In this document: positions 44,735-64,000 of the stretch, in pieces | How positions within the stretch are numbered: the first letter of the stretch is position 1 | How the letters are laid out: each line of letters starts with the position of its first letter | Source: Metridium senile | Lineage: Eukaryota; Cnidaria; Anthozoa; Actiniaria; Metridiidae | Assembly (NCBI GenBank): GCA_949775045.1 | Contig: OX459096.1 | Location: forward strand, 43,210,379-43,274,378 | Reading direction: 5' to 3' | DNA: 64,000 bases | Position numbers and translations under genes: made by a program | The notes under the pieces: generated by a model | Seen by the model: only the letters and a program-made list of their open reading frames with translations | What the model was told of the DNA's origin: nothing | The model's database searches: none

Positions 44735-45293
44735 CAGGGAGCCCAAGCTCATCACTTGTGATCTTTTACAGTAAAGGTATGGAGTCGAGAGATATCCTTT
44801 CGCTGTGCCTCAAATTAATATACAATAATAAAAACTTTTTTTTACGTAGTTAGTTGTGTATAACTGTGACCGAGTTTTAGCTTAATTAAAGCGATTTTGA
44901 CGAAAATACCCCAGAAAGACAAAGAAGATAACCGATTTTGACTCAACCTACATACATATTTAGGAAATTTATCAGTCTTTCACAATATCTGATTCGAATT
45001 AGTGTAGAGTTTCATTTAGCACTCGAATTTAGGTGAGAAGTGAGATCGATCGTCTTGGCTCGGCTCGATTCGTTTCCACCCTTGTCTTCTTCTTTGTCTT
45101 TCTGGGGTATTTTCGTCAAAATCGCTCTAATTGAGCTAAACCTCGGTCACAGACTAGAAAACAGTTATCAGACACAACTATCTACGTAAAAAAAAGTTTT
45201 TATTATTGTATATTTGTGGCACAGCGAAAGGATATCTCTCGACTCCATACATTTACTGTAAAAGATCACAAGTGATGAGCTTGGGCTCCCTGT
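44735..45293. mobile_element. 559-bp foldback element, ACAGGGAGCCC family, copy 2
   Basis: Same arms as 39361-40010. Flanks AGTTTAACC (44726-44734) and TGTTTAACT (45294-45302) match at the central seven bases, suggesting a 7-9 bp target duplication. Confidence 0.82.
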
Positions 45294-45559
45294 TGTTTAA
45301 CTGAGTTAATGTCCCTCAATCTAAAAGCCAAACTCGGCCAATAAGCTAAAAATTTATTCAACTCCAAAACAGTGTCTATTTATTTTTATCTTTTTTGTCA
45401 TTCCTGAGATTTTAATTTTTTAGTACAGCAATCGCATAAAAGTATCTTAAATGTTAAAAATTGATAAAAATATAAAGAAGCAATCAAATAAAAAACTCAG
45501 GCACCGTTTTGAAGTTCAACATCTGCAACAATGCAATAAACTAAAAATTAGATCTGTCG

Positions 45560-46345
45560 ACGTAAAAATGAGGGACATTAACTCACTTGTTTCGCAACAA
45601 CAAATTTTCAAATATTGCCATGGCATATTTGTTTGCATTGTATATTAATATCTGCATCATATATTTTTATTTCATTTGGTATTTTGGATGCCTCCGTGAT
45701 CCGTTTAACAATAAATTATTATAAAACAAATTTGCATGTTCATTTATAGCATCTAATGCTGTTGTTGTGCTATTCCAGTAAGTGCATGATTTGATAATAG
45801 ACAAACATATTGAATAAACAGACATGGCACATGGTTTACTCAAAGGGATACAAACATCATTCTCAGATTCTACGGCCAGTAGTCGAAATGCTAGATTGTA
45901 ACATAATCCTCTGAGTTGACACATAATGAAATTCTTCAACATGACCGATGCTGATTTCATTGAATTATCTACTACACTTATGCGGCTAATAATAGTGATC
46001 GGTAGAAAGTCTTTATTTGATTCTGTTATATTGATAGTAATATTCAGTGCATCTGCAACTACTTGTATGATAAGTGCATCAGCATGATGAGAAGAATCTT
46101 TATATAACTGATGTGACACTGCTCTGAAAAAACTGACAATCACCTGCACCACCAACATCTAATAGTTGTAATCCTTGTTCAGCTAATCTGGACTGTAATA
46201 TCATTGAAGGGAGTGTTTGTACTGTATTACCTTGTGTAATAGGGCCAGGGTTTAGTTCAATATCACCTGAAAGCATTAATTGCCTCATCGATACACAATA
46301 TATTTTACACAAATATAATACACAATATACAACATAATAAAGCAA
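45560..46345 (-). pseudogene. Broken OTU-protease relic with 2A-like motif
   Basis: Reading minus from 46345, a hydrophobic start is followed by LSGDIELNPGP, a DxExNPGP 2A-like ribosome-skipping motif, and then LLDVGGAGDC, the catalytic-cysteine motif of OTU deubiquitinase-like proteases. A frameshift near 46150 moves the reading frame to FFRAVSHQLYKDSSHHAD, then the middle of the OTU domain is missing and the C-terminal strand (VVADALNITINI) follows. A further frame change near 45680 leads to an IYDADINIQ-like tail. 2A and OTU modules occur together in cnidarian and other invertebrate mobile elements, so this is probably a dead transposon gene. No reverse transcriptase or transposase was found beside it. 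Confidence 0.7.
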
Positions 46346-47160
46346 TGTCTGGGCACTTTGGTATTTATTTGAACATCTTGAATTCTACTATTGCATCGAA
46401 TAAAATACATGAAATTTATCTAATATACTATTAAAATCGTTGTGTGTTCCTACTCGCAATATGATTGGTTGAGAATCATCACGCATGCGCAGTTTAGTTA
46501 ATGGCAAGGACAAGAAAAATCACTGACAAAAATCTGCGAAGACAGGGGGAGACGGCGAAAACCATTCAAAATTGGAATAATTGAAAGCAATTAGAATATG
46601 TGGATTTAACTCAGAACCATACCATAACAACTGATGACTAAACGGTGTTTGTAATAAATGAATATTTTTCAGGTTTGTTGTCGACTTCACTTCAAATTTG
46701 ATGCGGCATTTTCTACTACATGCAGTAAGGCACGCCTCGCCGAGAAATGCATTTGTTGGTTAACTTTATTCAGACAACGATGACAGAGACATTCTACAAC
46801 AAAACGATGCGAATATTACAATAAAACGAGAGCTAATCAGGACAAAAAGTATTACTGATTAACAATAACATTACTCACAAGACTCTTTATGTATGGCTAT
46901 AGTCGACAGAAATGTCCTGATATAAACTAAACAACAGTAAACATGGCCGATCTAGTTATTTTAAAAGGTCAGCGGTCGATCCTAGTAGTTAAGTTCTTCA
47001 TGCAATGATCAATGAAGTGTCCCTTAAGTGGTCAGCGGCTAGCTCATCAATACGCCGTTGAAAACGGAGGAAATGAGTAAAGATATTTATAAGATACAAA
47101 AGATGTACCGCGGACGGGGGAAAATTTGGCTGACTTATACAGATGCGCCAGCTTGGGCTA
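46346..47160. other. Intergenic DNA, no clear gene
   Basis: Nothing recognisable apart from GCATGCGCAG near 46490. Confidence 0.4.
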
Positions 47161-47161
47161 G

Positions 47162-47315
47162 CTGCCTGGGGGTACACCCACTGGCTTCCACTCGATCCAT
47201 CAAGACTGCTTGCATGGCGTAAAACAGGCTGACATCGAAGACAAATGGGACGACTTACTAGAAAGCAAGTACAAAGAGTTTGATACTCTTTTCCGCGGAG
47301 TACTGCTTGCGACAG
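47162..47315 (+). CDS. Candidate coding exon, unrecognised
   Basis: An open segment reads GTPTGFHSIHQDCLHGVKQA then DIEDKWDDLLESKYKEFDTL and FRGVLLAT, with amino-acid composition of a real soluble protein. It ends at a good donor (ACAG|GTAATG, 47315/47316, phase 1). Upstream it meets a TAG at 47159, and the nearest acceptor is poor. The last 15 bases and the following intron are part of the large inverted duplication. Could be one exon of an unknown gene or a degraded exon. Confidence 0.3.
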
Positions 47316-47698
47316 GTAATGACATTACAGGAAATGTTAGTATCAACACGATAATAGTCTATTGTTATAATACTGTACTGAGCAGCTGTTAGTAATCATG
47401 TCTATTCAAGAGAAATGATGTCCATTCACTATTGAAGTGCATAGTTCGGATGTAATCGTGAATTTAATGTATTCAATGATCGTAAATATATTAGAAATAT
47501 ATACTAGAGACATATTATGGACAGTCAGTGTATTCGAGCTCAATTAATGCTTTTTTAGAGACTATGAAGCAGTAGAATGTTCAAAAAATAATAACCTGAA
47601 AAAAGTGAAATGTCCATGGTTAGAGTATTCTCATTGTAAGATCATTTAGTTCAGTTTATAAAACAATAAACACCCATTTGAAAATATTTTCACGTTAA
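47297..47698 (-). repeat. Right arm of the large inverted duplication, continuous
   Basis: Reverse complement of 31966-32157 plus 29157-29366 taken together. It shows the pre-insertion state of the left arm. The arms bound the 15-kb block holding the folate-receptor-like gene. Confidence 0.8.
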
Positions 47699-47792
47699 GT
47701 AGAGTTTCTGCCCGTAAAATTGGTTAAATCGATTTTAATCTCTCCAATACTGATTTCTGAGTATTCTAGGACGAAAACGTTTGATGAAAATC

Positions 47793-48640
47793 AATACAAT
47801 ACAATACAATCAGTTTATTTAGTGCTTTAAGATTAAGTAATTTAAATTACAATGTACAATTTGACTATAAAATTTACTATGTATATATAATTTATATTGC
47901 ATTTGTACAGTTTTTGTTATTCCCTATTTTTAAGCACACGCTAATTGTAACAACCACAAGGCTGAACTACACAATTAGCTAGCTCGATTTTTTTTTTACA
48001 AAATTTTGGTCAGGAGTAATATATATACATATAAATTTAGAAAAATGTAGAAAAATATAGAAAACACACACAAATGATTAAATAAAAAATGGAAAAAAGA
48101 AAAGAAATCAATAGGTACAAAAATAGAGCTATGAAGTAGTTATCAAACATCTATAAATTACAAATAATGACAAGATATTGTTTATAATCTAATATAAGAT
48201 TCAATAATATTGAAGAATAACTTCTTTTTAAAAGTAGATTTAGTTTTTGATTTCTTAAGCAAGAGAATTCCAAACTGTTGCACCAGAGAATCTTATATTA
48301 AATTTTCCATAATTAGTTCTTGCTTGTGGAATTGAATAATTTGATTTGGAAGCAAATCTAGTATTATAAGTATGTCTTTGACTAGCACTTGAAAAGAAAT
48401 TATTAAAGATATTTGGAAGATAACCATGATGAAATTAATACATGAAATTAGCAGTTTGATATAGGACAAGGTCATGAAATTTTAAAATCTTGAGGCTGAT
48501 GAAAAGAGGGTTGGTATGGTCTGTGAAATCGGCAAAAGTCATGATACGTATGGCTTTCTTTTGTAAAATGAAAAGAGGGTTCACATTTGTAACATAAGTG
48601 TTCCCCCAAACTACTAAGAAAAGATAAATAGAAGATTCAA
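47793..48640 (-). pseudogene. 3' end of a LINE retrotransposon, decayed
   Basis: Minus strand from 48640 in one frame: VVWGNTYVTNVNPLFILQKK, AIRIMTFADFTDHTNPLFIS, FHHGYLPNIFNNFF, HTYNTRFASKSNYSIPQART and NYGKFNIRFSGATVWNSLA. This is the typical region after the fingers/palm of a non-LTR reverse transcriptase, with WGN, HTNPLF, TRF and GxxxWNSL landmarks. In-frame stops interrupt it after NFMY and after WNSLA. The 3' UTR runs to an (ATTGT)n tail at 47793-47810. The 5' part is missing. Confidence 0.8.
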
Positions 48641-48736
48641 TTCGATAAAAATAAGATCTAATTTAAACAATTTTTTTCGTAATGCTAATTTATCGCCGTA
48701 ACGGACTATTTTGGCTGAGTTTCCTTGGAAATATCG

Positions 48737-48816
48737 TTGATTGACGTCCACGAAGATCAAGTCTAGACAGCAATGTTTTATAGTGAACAGGCAGGTGAGA
48801 ACGGCTGTAAAGCTGG
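48737..48816. repeat. Diverged end of the 38523-38822 MITE family
   Basis: TTGATTGACGTCCAC, TTTTATAG and GAGAACGGCTGTAAAG occur in the order found in the right arm of the 300-bp MITE, but heavily diverged. Confidence 0.4.
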
Positions 48817-48889
48817 CGCCATGTGTATCCTCCATACAAACTACACACGCCTTATTACATTCGAATATTTTATGCTCTCAACTCTCTGA

Positions 48890-49110
48890 CTAACATGTTG
48901 ATGTTTGCAGAGGAATGAACTAACAGGGAAATCCGCAGAGAAAAAACCTTTATGTCATGGGAGAGAACAACACATCAAACAAACTCTATTCATTTGGCGC
49001 ACAGACCGGGAATCGAACACAGGTTACAGTTGTGAATGGCCACCCATATTACGTTAGTACATGAGATACCTCCGTCACCAGGCGGCTGTGGTGGTGGGAA
49101 ACAATCCCCT
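48890..49110 (-). mobile_element. tRNA-derived SINE, minus copy
   Basis: On the minus strand: CTGTAACCTGTGTTCGATTC (B box), then CGCCAAATGAATAGAGTTTG, GATGTGTTGTTCTCTCC and AAAGGTTTTTTCTCTGCGGA. Same order as 4005-4285. Ends are approximate. Confidence 0.75.
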
Positions 49111-50449
49111 ATTTTTGCGAGCAGGACAACAGGATCTGTAACAACCACACCTTATAGGATTAAACCAAAAGGTGTTACGTTCTTATCCGAAAGGACGAGA
49201 CACGTCACTAGCTGACAACAGCTGGCCAGCGTAGTGCATGGCGCTGGGGGTTGGGGGAGAAAGTGTGTTTTCTCCCTCAACTCCCCCTCTCAATTTGCCC
49301 AAGAGTCGCTGCGCAGTAACGTAATCGCCGTACGGCGATATATTATTCATATTGTTAAATGTGGTCGTACCGTCCGTCCAGCACCCATATCCATTTTTTA
49401 CGGGAGTCCCACCCCACCACCCCCCCCCCCCCCCCCTATCGAACTCGACCAAATAGCCTGAGAAAAAAGACGTTCTTTCGCTCCTCTTTCCCAGCGAGAA
49501 AGAACATATACTATATAGTTTTTAGTTATTGCGATTGGTTAACTTATTTTGGGTTTCATATTCAATCGTACCAAATCAGCTCCTAAAGAGCATCCCTGCA
49601 CTTATCACATCCATACCCCCAACCCTTTTGAAGGCCATACATCAGAATTGACATGTAAACTTGTTGCAAACGTTTTGACGTATATTATAGGCGTCATTGA
49701 TACAAATAGCGTGCGCATGAAGAAGGGATTTACTGATTGTGACTTTGCCGGTCAGGCTGCTGTGGACTTGTAGTATTTAAGCGCGCGGGTGTAAGTACAA
49801 ACTTATGAAACTCTTATGATATGATATGATTAAATTCGGTTGTAAAATTAATTCAAGAGTTGGATTTTAGTCGAGATATTTGAACTGACAGTTGACAAAC
49901 ATGAGTTACTGTGGCATGCAGGGTAATGTTTATTCAGCAATGTAATCCAGCTTAGCAACTATTTAACGTAAGTCAACAGCTGGAACCAACGACTAACCGT
50001 GTACTTCATAGATAGCAGTAAAGACAATCAAGTCTGTTCCTGGCACTGGTAGCTAAAAATAACGATTACACTTTAACTTACTGGTAAGCCGCTTTTCTTC
50101 ATATTTCACATACTTTTCGCTGATGTTATTTGGTATCCATTATGAGAAACATGAAATAGCAAACATTCGCGATTTAAATACCAATTGAAAACTTGAATAT
50201 CTATATAGTATCGGCCTAACAAGACAGATTGGTGTCTTGTATATACGTTGAATCGAAACATGACACCCATGTCATTTTAGTTACTAGCGGTATATGTAGA
50301 GGTTGGCACTGAAGCATCTTATTAGCGCCAGCATATTTTGCGTTCAAATTGGGTAAGAGTACATTAACGTACAATATGATTTACATTCATGCAAGCCTCG
50401 TTATTGCGCGGGCATCCTGTTGAATGCAGGCGAAAAAAAATCGAAACCC
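49111..50449. other. Intergenic DNA with small hairpin and C tract
   Basis: Holds a 17-20 base C run near 49418, a 37-bp hairpin GTTCTTTCGCT...AGCGAGAAAGAAC at 49471-49507, and ordinary AT-rich DNA. No gene. Confidence 0.45.
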
Positions 50450-50625
50450 CAAAATACCCCGGGAGGGTTCTCCCTTTATCCAAGTGGTAGGGGTGATCGG
50501 CGAACCTTTTAGGGTTAAAATATTTCCAGTGCGTACCTTTTAGGGGTCATTTTCAAAATCTCCGCCGATCACCCCTACCACTTGGACAAAGGGAGTACCC
50601 CCCCACCCCCCCCGGGCAAAATACC
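50450..50625. mobile_element. Short MITE, second copy of TTTGTCCAAGTGG family
   Basis: Inner arms CCAAGTGGTAGGGGTGATCG and its mirror, as in 1924-2223. Outward the symmetry continues through CTCCCTTT and a CCCCGGGAGGG / CCCCCCGGG block to AAAATACC. So the outer limits are wider than in copy 1. Confidence 0.7.
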
Positions 50626-50774
50626 TTCATCTGACAATCTATAGCATGGGTATCCCATGTGTGAACCGTGATAAAAAGAGATGAAAAGAGATTAAATCCA
50701 AACATGACCACAGAAAATGCAAAATACATCGAAAATCAATCTCAATATTACGGACCTCAAATCTGAAGGTAGAT

Positions 50775-51685
50775 GTACTATACTATACTATACTATACTA
50801 TACTACACTATACTATACTATACTATACTATACTATACTATACTATACTGTACTATACTTCACTATACTATACTACACTACACTACACTACACTACACTA
50901 CACTACACTACACTACACTACACTACACTACACTACACTACACTACACTACACTACACTACACTACACTACACTACACTACACTACACTACACTACACTA
51001 CACTACACTACACTACACTACACTACACTACACTACACTACACTACACTACACTACACTACACTACACTACACTACACTACACTACACTACACTACACTA
51101 CACTACACTACACTACACTACACTACACTACACTACACTACACTACACTACACTACACTACACTACACTACACTACACTACACTACACTACACTACACTA
51201 CACTACACTACACTACACTACACTACACTACACTACACTACACTACACTACACTACACTACACTACACTACACTACACTACACTACACTACACTACACTA
51301 CACTACACTACACTACACTACACTACACTACACTACACTACACTACACTACACTACACTACACTACACTACACTACACTACACTACACTACACTACACTA
51401 CACTACACTACACTACACTACACTACACTACACTACACTACACTACACTACACTACACTACACTACACTACACTACACTACACTACACTACACTACACTA
51501 CACTACACTACACTACACTACACTACACTACACTACACTACACTACACTACACTACACTACACTACACTACACTACACTACACTACACTACACTACACTA
51601 CACTACACTACACTACACTACACTACACTACACTACACTACACTATACTATACTATACTATACTACACTATACTGTACTATATAT
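50775..51685. repeat. CACTA pentanucleotide microsatellite, about 900 bp
   Basis: About 770 bp of nearly pure (CACTA)n (50875-51645), flanked on both sides by shorter (TATAC/ACTAT) variants. Both plus frames read as long YTTLH repeats and are not proteins. Confidence 0.97.
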
Positions 51686-51868
51686 AGATCACTATAGAAG
51701 TAACTTGTCACCAGTTCGATTTTGTCTGACGTCATTATCGGGCTGAGTACACCTTTAAAAATACTAGGTCATATGACATTTCCATTGCAGTAAAGCCTTG
51801 TAGCAGCTAGGCAGTACATTCATCTGCAAAACTACACAGAACTCTGCAAGAGGATCGTCAAATCAATC
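51679..51868 (+). promoter_or_regulatory. Probable promoter and 5' UTR of the type II membrane protein gene
   Basis: TATATATAG at 51679-51687 sits at the end of the microsatellite, about 185 bp before the ATG at 51869. The start context is AATCAATGG. A TATA function is inferred. Confidence 0.4.
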
Positions 51869-63901
<12,033 letters not shown>

Positions 63902-64000
63902 GTTAGAAACATTATTGTTTTACTTATACCCCGGGGAGGGGGGGGGGGGGGGGGGGTACTTGACCAAGTTTCTGACGGGGACGTTCCGCTGGTACCTCTA
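63902..64000 (+). other. Start of intron 3 with a G tract
   Basis: After the donor GTTAGA comes ATACCCCGGGGAGG and a run of about 20 G, the start of a repeat cut by the window edge. CCCCGGG next to G runs also occurs at 50455. Confidence 0.5.

Noticed and set aside
50717..51697. Open frames of about 300 aa (YTTLH repeats)
   Set aside because: They are translations of the pentanucleotide microsatellite; no codon-level constraint is expected.

Overview
This is animal DNA, most likely from a cnidarian and probably an anthozoan (anemone or coral). The evidence is AT-rich sequence, GT-AG introns, a PAN/Apple-type exon of a kind common in anthozoans, tRNA-derived SINEs, and a very dense load of short inverted-repeat elements. 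The species assignment is inference. There are no bacterial features, no CRISPR array and no confident tRNA or rRNA gene.

Layout. (1) 1-1.1 kb: a repeat and one exon of a PAN-domain protein (+). (2) 4.5-15.2 kb: a complete Rab5 GTPase gene (+), five coding exons, 215 aa, with all nucleotide-binding motifs and a poly(A) signal. Its fourth intron holds two sets of nested DNA transposons. (3) 18.3-19.1 kb: an intronless BTB/POZ protein gene (+). (4) 19.7-24.6 kb: MITEs and minisatellites. (5) 25.0-25.25 kb: the first exon of a small secreted protein (-). (6) 29-32 kb: overlapping long palindromes in the order A-B-A'-B', plus trinucleotide/hexanucleotide repeats. This block interrupts one arm of a long inverted duplication whose other arm lies near 47.5 kb. 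(7) 33.8-41.1 kb: a complete three-exon folate-receptor-like/riboflavin-binding-protein family gene (-). Its introns are packed with foldback elements. (8) 41-49 kb: hAT-like and foldback elements, a decayed OTU-protease relic with a 2A-like motif, and a decayed LINE. (9) 50.8-51.7 kb: about 900 bp of CACTA pentanucleotide repeat directly before the promoter of a type II membrane protein gene (+). That gene starts at 51.87 kb and runs out of the window. Its first intron contains a 2.9-kb and a 0.87-kb inverted-repeat element, each with a perfect 9-bp target duplication.

The genes do not form one pathway. Rab5 acts on early endosomes and the folate-receptor-like protein probably acts at the cell surface, but they are ordinary independent loci. 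The unusual content is the mobile DNA: intact target-site duplications at several nesting levels, tiny perfect hairpins with 9-bp duplications, an element carrying TATA box, start codon and splice donor, and the A-B-A'-B' palindrome.
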